In this document: one piece after another, positions 31,621 through 42,479 of the stretch
Numbering within the stretch: the stretch's first letter is position 1
How the letters are laid out: every line of letters begins with the position of its first letter
NCBI RefSeq assembly: GCF_023898315.1
Contig: NC_064621.1
Span: 130,632,521-130,696,520 of the forward strand
Length of the DNA: 64,000 nucleotides
Direction: 5' to 3'
Source: Schistocerca nitens
Taxonomy: Eukaryota; Arthropoda; Insecta; Orthoptera; Acrididae
Position numbers and translations under genes: made by a program
The notes under the pieces: model-generated
Told to the model about the DNA's origin: nothing
Seen by the model: only the letters and a program-made list of their open reading frames with translations
Database searches by the model: none

Positions 31621-31695
31621 GTTGATCCGCCAGTACCCTGATCTGTAAATCCCTCGTCTGATCCATACTACATTAAGCCTACATTGTCTGGATCT

Positions 31696-31844
31696 GGTTC
31701 AAATGGCTCTGAGCACTATGGGACTTAACAACTGAGGTCATCAGTCACCTAGAACTTAAAACTACTTAAACCTAACTAACCTAAGGACATCACACACAGC
31801 CATGCCCGAGGCAGGATTCGAACCTGCGACCGTAGCGGTCGCGC
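31696..31844 (-). mobile_element. SINE-A copy, 5'-truncated, with TSD
   Basis: Exact TSD TGTCTGGATCT at 31685-31695 and 31845-31855. Contains the 3' body and B box (GGTTCGAATCCTGC on the minus strand) but stops before the A box, so the RNA was incompletely copied. Confidence 0.9.
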
Positions 31845-31859
31845 TGTCTGGATCTCCAT

Positions 31860-32380
31860 CTTCCTTAAATTCTAGAGATCACTAGAAATGCTAGAAAACC
31901 ATGGACTCTCCCCGAAATTCCATTTCCGCCTACCTTACCCAGTCAGCTTCTTTTAACAGCTCATAGACTTCTAACATCTTCCTTTCATCTTAGAACACCT
32001 GCGGATCCAATACACCAACTGCAGAATCCGGTCCCAGCGCCCAGTACCGCATACAGTAATCACTAATACAGGAACACGCCGCGCCACTACATCCATATCC
32101 GAACTACCGTACACCTAATGCCTTATCCATACTATCACGCCAGAACGTCTAGCAGCGCCCACTATCCAACGATGAAATCCATCCCCAGACATAACCTCCT
32201 TCCCTACCCCAGTCACAACGCTCCATCTCACATCATCCTTCTGTTTTCCTCCCTCCGCCTCAGTGACTTTTCGTTGCTATCTGTGATTCCACAGGTCTTC
32301 ACAGTCATACTCATCATTCCGCCTACATCGTGAACAAGTCCATGCAATACCAGCATCACAATCGTATCATATCAGCATTA
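31860..32380. other. unassigned stretch
   Basis: C-rich, low-complexity ACTCCATCC-type sequence; no gene or family recognised. Confidence 0.35.
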
Positions 32381-32390
32381 AAATAATTGT

Positions 32391-32534
32391 TCAAAATGGT
32401 TCAAATGGATCTGAGCACTATGGGACTTAACTTCTAAGGTCATCAGTCCCCTAGAACTTAGAACTACTTAAACCTAACTAACCTAAGGACATCCAGACTG
32501 TAGCGCCTAGAACCGCTCGGTCGCCCCGGCCGAC
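32391..32534 (-). mobile_element. SINE-A copy with internal deletion of the promoter
   Basis: TSD AAAATAATTGT at 32380-32390 and 32535-32545. The 3' body is intact, but the region holding the B box is missing (AAGGACATCC joins directly to AGACTGTAGCG). It therefore lacks its internal promoter. Confidence 0.88.
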
Positions 32535-32549
32535 AAAATAATTGTAAGT

Positions 32550-33535
32550 GACTGTATTTTAATTAATCATCCCATAGGTTTGAAAAGACATAAAAATTGT
32601 CCACCAGCATCTTTCATTTTTACGTCGTCGTCTGTTGTCCTCTGCATCTTTTCGTCTTCCAGATATATTTCACACATGTAAAACAATATCTCAAGAGCGG
32701 TGTAAAACGCTACCTGCCCGTCTCTTCTTTGGGAATTGGAACATCACTAAGGAAAAGGAGAAAAGAAGCATGACATGAGTTCGACTAGACTCGGCAACAG
32801 CAGCGTCTCGCGTGAAGATGACAACCTGCTGGACCGTCAAATATTGTTTGAATTTGACTTGATGATTCGCCTTCATACTAAAGAAGAGTATCACATTTTA
32901 TGATTGGCAGAGTAATATGTATGTAAAATCAGTCACCGTATCTGAGCAGTAAGTGAAAATGGCTACCAACTGGAGGCCTTGAATTCGATTCCCATTTCCG
33001 TCGAGAACTTTTCCTTGGAAGGCTTACTTGGTCGGGCTTCACTCAGCCTCGTGACGCCTATTGAGGGGATACCTATTGAAAGATATCGCTCTAAGATCTA
33101 AAAAGTCGACTACGGTCTGATGAGCGGTGTGTTGACGTCATGCCCTGCATATCGCATCCGCGTAAAGCCACATGGTGGGGGATGACACAGTGGCTGATCA
33201 ACGTGGCGTAGACCTCAGTACGTGATGGCGGAGTTTCGTTACCTGTATGTAGAATAAATTACGATGTTCCTCTCACTGACGGACTCCTCAATAAGGTTCA
33301 TCTGCACAGAAAGGAAAAATTATATTGTAGCAGCTTAAATATGTGTTGCATTTGCATCAATGTGTCTCGTGGTAAAGTGATCAATTTCAGCGCATTATCA
33401 ACGAAGGTCCTTTTTTTAACAAATTACGCTGTGAGGTCGACACTTTTCCGCACTTCATTATTTCTTTCTTTTACTTTAGCTTCGTTACCACCAACGCAGA
33501 ACCAGCTGAATGCCTGAAATAAAGACAAATTTCTG
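32550..33535. other. unassigned; possible tRNA-like repeat at 32940-33240
   Basis: A GAATTCGATTCCC B-box-like motif at 32991 with upstream GAGCAGTAAGTG could mark another SINE, but no second copy exists in the window to define it. Confidence 0.3.
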
Positions 33536-33539
33536 AGCC

Positions 33540-33800
33540 AGTCGTGCAGAGAACTTGGCTCGGGAAAGCCTGCCGCCGTAAACAAAGTCCAGTCTCTCGA
33601 TACATTGCCGGCGGCGGGGCTCCTGAACGCCTCCACAGCCACAGCCGCCGCGGTGGCAGAGACACAGACGTAGACGCCACAGGTGCCGGGGGGCTGGGGG
33701 CGGCCCGGCGTCATTTATCCCAGGGCAGAGCGGAGGCTGGGGCCGGCATTCTTACCGGAGCAGCAGGCCGCTGTGGCCCGTAGCCGCGATGTCTCTATTA
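33540..33800. other. CpG-rich island-like segment
   Basis: Unusually GC- and CpG-rich for this window (for example GCCGGCGGCGGGGCTCC and GGCGGCCCGGCGTCATTTAT). No TE recognised. Short frames exist on both strands but none is clearly coding. It could be a promoter or untranslated exon of a host gene; unproven. Confidence 0.3.
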
Positions 33801-34032
33801 GAGGACTCAATTCCACTCTGTGCCCTATCCTACACTCCGCCACTAAGCTGCGAGCGTGCTTTTGTGTTATCAGAGCGGCAGAGTAGTAGTCCACCACCTT
33901 TGTAAGAAGAAAGGAACATTAATAAATGTCTCCTTCCCTTCCAGGCATTTGACTTCTACATCCAGGCTGTGAAAAATAACTTTAAAATAATACACACTCA
34001 TGAGCCTGAACGTTATGACTACCTGCTTTATA

Positions 34033-35435
34033 CACTACTGGCCATTAAAATTGCTACACCAAGAAGAAATGCAGATGATAAACGGGTATTTATTGGACAA
34101 AATATTATACTACAACTGACATGTGATGACATTTTCAAGCAATTTGGGTGCATAGATCCTGAGAAATCAGTACCCAGAATAACCACCTCTGCCCCTAATA
34201 ACGGCCTTTACACTCCTGGGCATTGAGTCAAACAGAGCTTGGATGGCGTGTACATGTACAGCTGCCCATGTAGCTTCAACACGATATCACAGTTCATCAA
34301 GAGTAGTGACGGCGTATTGTGACGAGCCAGTTGCTCGGCCACCATTGACCAGACGTATTCAATTGGTGAGAGATCTAGAGAATGTGCTGGCCAGGGCAGC
34401 AGTCAAACATTTTCTGTATCCAGAAAGACCCGTAAAGGACCTGCAACAGGTGGTCGTGCATTATCCTGCTGAAGTGTAGGGTTTCGCAGGGATCGAATGA
34501 AGGGTAGAGCCACGGGTCGTAACACATCTGAATTGCAACGTCCACTGTTCAAAGTGCCGTCAATGCGAACAAGAGGTGACCGAGACGAGTAACCAATGGT
34601 ACCCCATACCATCACGCCGGGTGATACACCAGTATGTCGATGACGATTACACGCTTCCAATGTGCGTTCACCGCGATGTCGGAAACACGGATGCCACATC
34701 ATGATGCTGTAAACAGAACGTGGATTCATCCGAAAAAATGACGTTTTGCCATTCGTGCACCCAGGTTCGTCGTTGAGTACACCATCGCAGGCGCTCCTGT
34801 CTGTGATGCAGCGTCAAGGGTAACCGCAGCCTTGGTCTCCGAACTGATATTCCATGCTGCTGCAAACGTCGTCGAACTGTTCGTGCAGATGTTTGTTGTC
34901 TTGGAAACGTCCGCATCTGTTGACTCAGGGATCGAGACGTGGCTGCACGATCCGTTACAGCCATGCGGATAAGATGCCTGTGATCTCGACTGCTAGAGAT
35001 ACGAGGCCGTTGGGATCCAGCACGGCGTTCCGTATTACCATCGTGAACCCACCGATTCCACATTCTGCTAACAGTCACTGGATCTCGACCAACGCGAGCA
35101 GCAATGTCGCGATACGATAAACCGCAATCGCGATAGGCTACAATCCGTCCTTTATCAAAGTCGGAAACGTGATGGTACGCATGTCTCCTCCTTACACGAG
35201 GCATCACAGTAACGTTTCACCAGGCAACGCCGGTCAACTGCTGTTTGTGTATGAGAAATCGGTTGGAAGCTTTCCCCTTGTCTGCACGTTGTTGGTGTCG
35301 CCACCGGCGCCAGCTTTGTGTGAATGCTATGAAAAGCTAATCATTTGCATATCACAGCATCTTATTCCTGTCGGTTAAATTTCGCGTCTGTAGCACGTCA
35401 TGTTCGTGCTGTAGCAATTTTAATGGCCAGTAGTG
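34033..35435 (-). mobile_element. Tc1-like element, nearly complete
   Basis: Ends CACTACTGGCCATTAAAATT pair with the mirror sequence at 35435; TA flanks at 34031-34032 and 35436-35437. Length 1403 bp. A second, truncated copy of the same family is at 58258-59782. Confidence 0.9.
34167..35204 (-). pseudogene. Tc1-like transposase with one or two frameshifts
   Basis: Begins MPRVRRRHAYHHVSDFDKGR at 35204 (ATG). Helix-turn-helix units YRDIAARVGRDPVTVSRMWN and TSARTVRRRLQQHGI are intact. Catalytic motifs: NVIFSDESTF (first Asp), then in a shifted frame PGVMVWGTIGY, LQQDNARPPV (second Asp), and after another shift LDLSPIEYVW (Glu). DD34E spacing is judged from the sister copy. A shift near 34700 follows the first Asp. 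Length would be about 345 residues, normal for the family. Confidence 0.88.
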
Positions 35436-36169
35436 TAGTATGTTCTTCCACCTTTTGAACCCTCCAAAGCAGCTATTCTGCCTTTTATGGATTTGAAAAG
35501 TTCTCGGCATATTTCGGGAGGTATGTGGTATCAGATGTTAACGCACATTTCGACTAAATTACGGGCCGGTGTCTTGCGAGTGTGGAGATAGCACCTGACA
35601 GTGTCCCAGATATTTTCCATCGGTTCACATCAAGCCAAAACACCAATCTGAGTTTACTATAGTGCTCCTGAAACCACTGTAGCACCATTATAGGCCTACG
35701 CTATAGACAGATGTCCTGCATCGCAGTTGGGGAACGCATCAAGCATGAAGGAAAGCAGGTGGTCTGCAATAATGTTCACGCGGTCCACAGATGACAATAC
35801 TACTACAGGTCTCGTGGATGTTCAGATGGTTGTCTCTTATAGCATAATATTGACCACATCGGCCTGCGTCACCCGCGCGGTGCATACTTAGAGCAGACGT
35901 TCGCCTGGGTGGAGGCGTATCTAGACACGGAGCTTGTGTACCTATAATCCTGATTCATCCGACGAGACGACATGTTTCCATTGACCCACTGTCCATTCTC
36001 GAAAACCGCATGACCACTGCAGCCATAACTGACAACGTCGTTGAGTCAACATGGGAACACGTAAGGGACGCATGGTTTACAGAGCGGGCAAGTGCCAGAC
36101 ATCCACATTCTGAGATGAGCGGTGGACGTCCGACACTTCGTTATCTACTCGTGGTTTCCCCGTCCTTCA

Positions 36170-36555
36170 ACCACTTTGTGTAGATGCTCACTACAGAAGC
36201 GTGCTAGCTCGCCACCAGCTTCACCGTTTCCAAATGCTCGTTCCCAGACGCCGTGTCATAACAAACTGCCCTTTCTCAGAGTCGTTTATGTCAGTCCATT
36301 TCCCAATTTTCGGCCCATTTCGTCGCTGGAGAGATTCACCATTAGTCGCTGCTGTGCTAATATACAGTCCTTACCGTGTCTCGTGTCGACGCCACAAGCA
36401 GAATTCATTCTCGCGGTAGGCGGTGGTGAGATTGTGCTAAAAATAAAATCTAGAATTAGATTTCCCGATCCACTAAAATTATCACCAAACGAATAAAAGT
36501 AACGTACGAGTTTAATGGATCCCGGTAAGGAGCCAGTGTTAAGACTCGCGTATGG
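36170..36555. other. unassigned stretch
   Basis: Two overlapping frames at 36122-36496 carry no recognised motif. Confidence 0.35.
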
Positions 36556-37142
36556 AGGATATAGCGATGGGCATCCCTAGCGTAGAGAAGCAACTGAAAG
36601 AGTTGAAAACAAATAAGTCGTCAGGTCCGGATGGAATTCCCACTCGATTTCGCAGAGGAAACTCTACGGTACTGGTCCCTTACTCAGCTTGCATTTATCG
36701 CCAGTTCCTCGTCTAATGCGAAGTCCCGAGCGACTGGGAAAAATGCAACTAATTCCAGTATATAAAACTAGACACTCGAGTTTACAGACCGATATCCACA
36801 ACATCGTTTGCTGCCGATTTTTTGAACATATTGTGAGATCGAATACAAAAGATTCCCTTGAGACGGTAAAGCTTCTGCTCGAAAATCAGCACGGTTTAAG
36901 GAAACATCACTCATACAAGTCACAGCTTGCTTATTTCTCACTTGATACCTTACGAATAATGGATGAAGAGCAACAGGCAGATTACTTGATCGTTTTGACA
37001 CGGTGCCCCTCTGCAGGTACGAGAATAGGTTGCCCCCCTCCCCCCCCTTGCTTTTTTAGCGATAGAACATAGTACGCTGTCCGACACGGCGGGTATTCAT
37101 CAGTGATAAGATCATCGTCAGACGACCGTTGTTATACTTCAT

Positions 37143-38555
37143 ACTAGCTGAGTACCTGGCGTTGCCTGAATATGTATCTATTCCAGTCTTCTGCTAGTCC
37201 AGTTTCTCCTTCCCTTCTCCCCGCCTCTCCCCCTCCCCCTCTCTCCATCCTCCTCGCAGCTCTCTGTCGGTCTCCTCCTGCCCCTCTCTCCATCCATTTC
37301 TTTCTACCACTCTCATTGTCCATGTGCTCCTGCCACTGTCTCCATCTCCTTCTCCGACCTCTCCTTGTAAACCTCTTCCTCCCCCCACTCGCTCTCCACA
37401 TCCTTCTCTCTCATCTCTCTATCCATCTCCTCCTCTTTACTTTCTCTGTCCATTTTACGCTCCCTTTCTGTTTGTCCATTTACTACACATCCCTCTCTGT
37501 GCCCAGCTATTCCTTCCCCTCTCTCTGTCCACCTCCTCCTCGTCCCTACCTCTGTCCATCTCCACTTGTAATTCACTGTCCATTTGCCCCTCCCCATCTA
37601 TCCATCCATCTCCTCCTTGGTCCTACTTCTCTCCACCTCTTCCTCTTGCACTTCACTGTTCATTTGCCCCTCCCACTCTCTCTCTCCATCTCCTCCTCAC
37701 CCATATCTGTAACAGTATCCTCCTTCCCCAGTTCTGTCTATCCATCTTCACCTACCCCTTCTCTCGTCTTGTTATCACCCTCATCCAAATAGGAGATTGG
37801 TACTACTAACCCTGCCCCCCCCCCCTTTTCCCCTGTAATTTCATTCCAGATAGTAATATCTGTACTAAATTCGGTTGAATTCGATTCAGACTTTAGGAGA
37901 AACTTTTTACCTGTGACTTTGCTCACGGACGAATAAGTCACGTGTTGTTCTCACGTATTTAACACATTTCACACACATTTGTGCACATATTTCACCCGTG
38001 TCCCTAACGAATTTCGTCCTGCAGTTTTTTCTCCACGCAGCTCAATGTTTATGACGTCATATCGCTAGAAGTATGTCTCGTAAAATGATGTCATTTTGTT
38101 GGTACAATCAGCGGTACACGAGAATGCTGTTTGCAAAATGTGTCACGAATACACCTAGTAATAGAGAACTAAAAGAAATGAAAACTTCATGCTTCGTGCA
38201 GAGTTTAATAGTACTTCTTAAAAAACGAAAATACAGAAAATGTTTGAAATTACGTGTAAAATTTGTTCAAGTCTCTATGTGCTCTCATTCTGAAATGTAG
38301 GATGAATGAAGTCTCAGTATTCACACGTGTTGAGCTACACTGCTTTTTCATCCCACCCCACCCCACCTCTCTGATACGTAGGTCGTTCTTACCCCCAAAG
38401 CGATTCTTTCCAGACAGTAAGTAACATGTGTACCAAGTGTGGTTGAAATCTATCCTGTGTTTTTGGAGGAGATATGGAACGTACATACATACGTAAATGC
38501 ACGCATACATATAATCATACATACGTATGTACTAACACAAATAGATTTTCATAAT
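37143..38555 (-). mobile_element. Helitron-like repeat with pyrimidine-rich body
   Basis: On the minus strand it ends GGCAACGCCAGGTACTCAGC then CTAGT. A 600-bp TCC/CTC tract (37195-37750) is the mirror of the purine tract at 27640-27860. The far boundary lies where LINE coding sequence resumes (about 38555). No Rep/helicase was found. The 206-residue frame inside the tract is a composition artefact. Confidence 0.5.
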
Positions 38556-38837
38556 ATTCATTGAAACATAAATGATCTGACGGACAGGTTGAGCAGCTAT
38601 CTGCGGCTGTTTGCTGATGACGCTTTAATGTGCGGGAAGGTGTCTTCGCTAAGTGCTTGTAGCAGGATACAGGGTGACTTGGACACAATTTCTATTATGT
38701 GTAATGAATAACAGCTTACCGTGAATGTAGGAAAATCCAGGCTAATCCAGTTGAATAGGAGAAGCAATCCCATAACATTCAAATACAGCATTAGTAGTGT
38801 GTTGCTTGACTCAGTTGCATCGATGAACTATGTAGAC

Positions 38838-39916
38838 CAGGGCTTCACAACATACGTGCTCGCGGAGCAAGCTGTGAGCAGCAAGGCGCCAGCACGGAGC
38901 AGCGCGATCACGCTACCCCCACTACCGGACCAGAGCGGAGAGTGGGGAGAGTCACGTGGGGCACACAACAGCTGCCGCCAGTCAATGTAACTCCGCGGCC
39001 ACCTGCAGGGATATCACTCACGAATTATTACTGCGACAAATGAAACAAATAAAGGAGCATGTACACATGCCACATAATTTTATTAGCTTCGCATTAATTT
39101 GTGAACTGTTACACAATGAAAGGTGTCACTGGAGTGCGGGATTCTCGGTTATCTTGTACTTTTTGCCCTTTACAATTGCGTCTATGTTCGGAGTAATTGT
39201 TCTTGTGCATTTTAGGCGCAGCGTGCAGTTTAAATTTCGATCAGACAATGCGTTTCTCAGGCGCGTCTTGTTACATTTCATTGCAGAGAACAGTTGTTCA
39301 CAAACATACGTGGAACCGAACATTGATATTATTGCCGCCGCCAGTTTGTGCAAACGAGGAAATCTATCCTGAGGGAAGTGTCTGTAGAATTCCAAAATGT
39401 TTTTCTTGTTCTGAAAGTTGTCTCTGTATTCTCTGTCACACTGCAGGTCAATAATTTCTTGCTGCAGCTCAGGACGAATCTCTTAAATATTCGCTGAATA
39501 TGGAGAGAACAGATCAAAATCACTGTCTAGTGCTGTCAGATCTTGAAAGCGCTGATCAACTAAACTATGTGAATAACGTTCACAGTCTTTGTGACATCTT
39601 GCATGGATGATAATTTAGGAAAATGAGCTAGGTTTCCTGTTTCCAGCTGACTCACCCAAAGTGTCAATTTCATTTTAAAAGCTCGTATTCGATCTATGAT
39701 ATGAGTAATTTGCAAATCTTTACCTTGTAGTAAAATGTTCAAAGCATTCAGATGGCTAGTTAAAGCTGCTACGAACGCGAGATCACATTCAAATGTGCGC
39801 GCACATTTCCCCTCCCTCCCCTCCCTCCCTACTCCGTGACCTTGCACCTGCTCGCGAGCACGTGCCTGAGCAGACGCGAGTACTCGCGCTCAAAACTGGC
39901 CAGTTGTTAAGCCCTG
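38838..39916 (-). mobile_element. hAT-type DNA transposon relic
   Basis: Inverted ends CAGGGCTTCACAAC and its mirror GTTGTTAAGCCCTG, flanked by 8-bp duplications ATGTAGAC (38830-38837) and ATGTGGAC (39917-39924), the hAT signature. Length 1079 bp, so it is internally deleted (autonomous copies are 2.5 kb or more). It sits in the LINE just after the FADD region. Confidence 0.92.
39126..39850 (-). pseudogene. hAT transposase C-terminal relic (dimerisation domain)
   Basis: Minus-strand frames give FECDLAFVAALTSHLNALNI and LLQGKDLQITHIIDRIRAFK (39790-39660), then, after shifts, FPRLHKLAAAIISMFGSTYV, CEQLFSAMKCNKTRLRNALS and a final NIDAIVKGKKYK (39370-39140). The FGSTYVCEQLFS block is the hAT dimerisation motif found in ZBED5-like transposases. 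The BED finger and catalytic Asp region are gone. Confidence 0.88.
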
Positions 39917-40438
39917 ATGTGGACCAAACGTTGCAAAGAGATATAAAATGGGACGAACACGTGAGGGCAGTGGTAGGGGGCGGGAATGATCGACGTCGGT
40001 TGACTGGAAGAATTGTAGCAAATCATAACTCACCTGTAAAGGAGCCTGAGCAGAGCAGTAGTGCGAACACATCTTGAGTACTGATCGAGTGTTTACTGCC
40101 TCCCCCAGGTCGCCTTAGAGGAAGACACTGAAGCCATTCAGAATCGGGCCATTAGGCTGGCTGGATACCAAATGCGTAAAAACATAGAAAAAATCTGGAA
40201 AAATTAATATTTTTTTACCACAAAAATATTTTTAGGTTACCGCAAAAGATAAATTTTCACTTTCTGTAAATTAAATTTTTATTCACATAATAAGTAAGTT
40301 TTGCTACTCCACGTTTATGCAATACCGTCCTACGTACGTAACTATTGCTGCTTCTACACTATGTGATCAAAAGTATCCGAAGAACTGGCTGAAAATGACT
40401 TACAAGTTCGTGGCGCCCTCCAGCGGTAATGCTGGAAT

Positions 40439-41681
40439 TCAGTATGGAGTTGGCCCACCCTTAGCCTTGATGGCAGCTTCCGCTCTCGCAGGCATACGTT
40501 CAATTTGGTGCTGGAAGGTTTCTTGGGGAATGGCAGCCCATTCTTCACGGAGTGCTGCACTGAGGAGAGGGATCGATGTCGGTCGGTGAGGCCTGGCACG
40601 AAGTAGGCGTTCCAAAACATCCCAAAGGTGTTCAGTTGGATTCAGGTGAGGACTTTGTGCAGGCCAGCCCATTACAAGGATGTTATTATCGTGTAATCAC
40701 TCCGCCACAGGCCGTGCATTATGAACAGATGCTCGATCGTGTTGAAAGATGCAGTCGCCATCCCCGAATTGGTCTCCAACAGTGGGAAGCAAGAAGGTGC
40801 TCAAAACATCAATGTAGGCCTCTGCTGTGATAGTACAGTGCAAACAACAAGGGGTGCAAGCCCTCTCCATGAAAAGCACGACCACACCCTAACACCAGCG
40901 CCTCCGCATTTTACTTTTGGCACTACACACACTGGCAAAAAATGGTTCAAATGGCTCTGAGCACTATGGGACTTAACATCTGTGGCCATCAGTCCCCTAG
41001 ATCTTAGACCGACTTAAACCTAACTAACCTAAGGACAGCACACACATCCATGCACGAGGCAGGATTCGAATCTGCGACCGTAGCGGACACGCGGTTCCAG
41101 ACTGAAGCGCTAGAACCGCACAGCCACACCGGCCGGCTACACACTGGCAGATGATATTCACCGGGCATTCGCCGTACCCATACGCAGCCATGCGATCGCC
41201 ACAATGTGTACCGGGATTAGTCACTCCACACAACGTTTTTCCGCTGATCAGTCGTCCAATGTTTAAGCTCGTTACACCAAGCGAGGCGTCGTTTGGCATT
41301 TACCGGTGTGATGTGTGGCTTATGAGCAGCCGCTCGACCATGAAAACCAAGTTTTCGCAACTACCGCCTAACTGTCATAGTACTTGCAGTGGATCCTGAT
41401 ACAGTTTGGAATTTATGTATGATGGTCTGGATAGATGTCTGCCTATTACACATTACGACCCTCTTCAACTGTCGGCGGTCTCTGTCAGTCAACAGACGAG
41501 TTCGGCCTGTACGTTTTTGTGCTGTACATGTCCCTTCACGTTTCCACTTCAGTATCCCATCGGAAACAGTAGACCTAGGGATGATTAGGAATGTGGAAAT
41601 CTCGCGTACAGAGGTCTGACACAAGTGACACGCAGCCACCTGACCACGTTCGAACTCCGTGAGCTCCGCAGAGCACCCCAT
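40439..41681 (-). pseudogene. Tc1-like transposase relic, SINE-interrupted
   Basis: Starts MGCSAELTEFERGQVAACHL (ATG at 41681), with SVREISTFLIIPRSTVSDGI as the first helix-turn-helix, then RTRLLTDRDRRQLKRVV and TASTMTVRR. After lesions and the SINE it continues VKCGGAGVRVWSCFSWRGL, CIFQHDRASVHNARPV (second Asp) and SPHLNPTEHLWDVLERLL (Glu), ending GGPTPY before a stop at 40439. Frame breaks plus the SINE inactivate it. Confidence 0.85.
40938..41138 (-). mobile_element. SINE-A copy with TSD
   Basis: TSD ACACACTGGCA at 40927-40937 and 41139-41149. Full-length: head GCCGGCCGGTGTGGCTGTGC on the minus strand, B box, body and a GAACCATTTTTT end. The uninterrupted sister at 56160 confirms the empty site. 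Confidence 0.93.
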
Positions 41682-41819
41682 TCTGCTCTGTCACCATGCC
41701 TAATGACTACTGACATCGCTGATATGGAGTACCTGGCAGTATGTGGCAGCACAAGTCTCCTAATTTGAAGAACTTATGATTTTGGGGGTGTCCGGATACT
41801 TTCGATCACATAGTGTCGA

Positions 41820-42475
41820 TGACACTGGGTCGAATATTGTGTGACTCAATGGTCACTGGTGGAAGTTTCTGAAGATGAGGTTAACTCCTGATAGAAGGCT
41901 GCATGTTGTGTTCGGTGGTGTGTTGGATGTCTCCAAATAGTGCTATTGAAGTACATTTATCCCTTTCTTGTCACGTTAAGGGTTATAGAATGGAGTTCAT
42001 AAAATTATTCAAATCGTGCAGTGGACTGTGTTATTAATGACAGTTAAACACAGACAGCAGCGTAAAGCGAGCGCCGCTGGCATTTAGTGGAGTTTCAAGG
42101 AGACGAATTGTGTTGCAGCTTCACAGACTAATCCGGAAATGAGCGAAATACTATACTTAATGGACACTCGTGATTATGAAAAGCAAAGCGCCGGGGTTAT
42201 CGAATCACATATTATGCGGAATAATTGGAAAAGAAAAGCCTGTTATGAAATCAGTTGATAACATAGAAAAATAACACGTGCCAAATTGTCGAGGCCAGCT
42301 GGCTTTAAAATACACAAAAACGAGACAGCTAATTTTCGTTTATCATTGTACAGAGCCCGAAAGAAACAGACGTCCACTCATCCTTGTACTGCAGAGTGGG
42401 CGACAGAGCCGTTAGGCGGTTTAGATATTTTGACAAATCGAGACTGATGGTTGTGCTTCGTAGCCCTCGAAAATA
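41820..42475. other. unassigned stretch
   Basis: Nothing recognised; it may include the decayed upstream part of the MULE relic that follows. Confidence 0.35.
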
Positions 42476-42479
42476 ATAT

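Larger units (their letters stand above)
33990..36165 (-). mobile_element. older Tc1-like relic interrupted by a younger Tc1-like element
   Basis: The minus strand at 35600-35440 reads ENIWDTVRCYLHTRKTPARN and LFKSIKGRIAALEGSKGGRT, a typical Tc1-like C-terminus, with poorer matches up to 36165. Its right-hand end appears to lie beyond the younger element, at 33998-34030, where CACTCATGAGCCTGAACGTT resembles a Tc1-type inverted repeat. The other inverted repeat was not found. Confidence 0.5.
36560..40190 (+). mobile_element. LINE copy split by a Helitron-like repeat and a hAT relic
   Basis: Reverse transcriptase segments lie in order: KELKTNKSSGPDGIPTRF (36600), QHGLRKHHSYKSQLAYFSL (36890), GGYSSVIRSSS (37095), then after the Helitron-like block INDLTDRLSSYLRLFADDAL (38565), then after the hAT relic LQRDIKWDEHVRAVVGG (39935). 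Each junction resumes the frame region expected, so one LINE was hit twice. Family as for the other TGTAGATGTAG-tailed copies. Many stops; dead. Confidence 0.8.
40357..41815 (-). mobile_element. Tc1-like element (family with CACTATGTGATC ends)
   Basis: Ends CACTATGTGATCAAAAGTAT (left) and the mirror of CACTATGTGATCGAAAGTAT (right). TA at 40355-40356; the right TA is mutated to TC. Holds a SINE-A at 40938-41138. A sister copy lies at 55391-57035. Confidence 0.9.

Noticed and set aside
33930..34030. Possible exon after CTTCCCTTCCAG reading FDFYIQAVKNNFK
   Set aside because: The sequence leads into a Tc1-type terminal repeat and would give a stop if joined in phase to the exon at 25750.
37172..37809. 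Open frame of 206 residues rich in Ser and Pro
   Set aside because: It lies in the pyrimidine-rich body of a Helitron-like repeat; composition alone keeps frames open.
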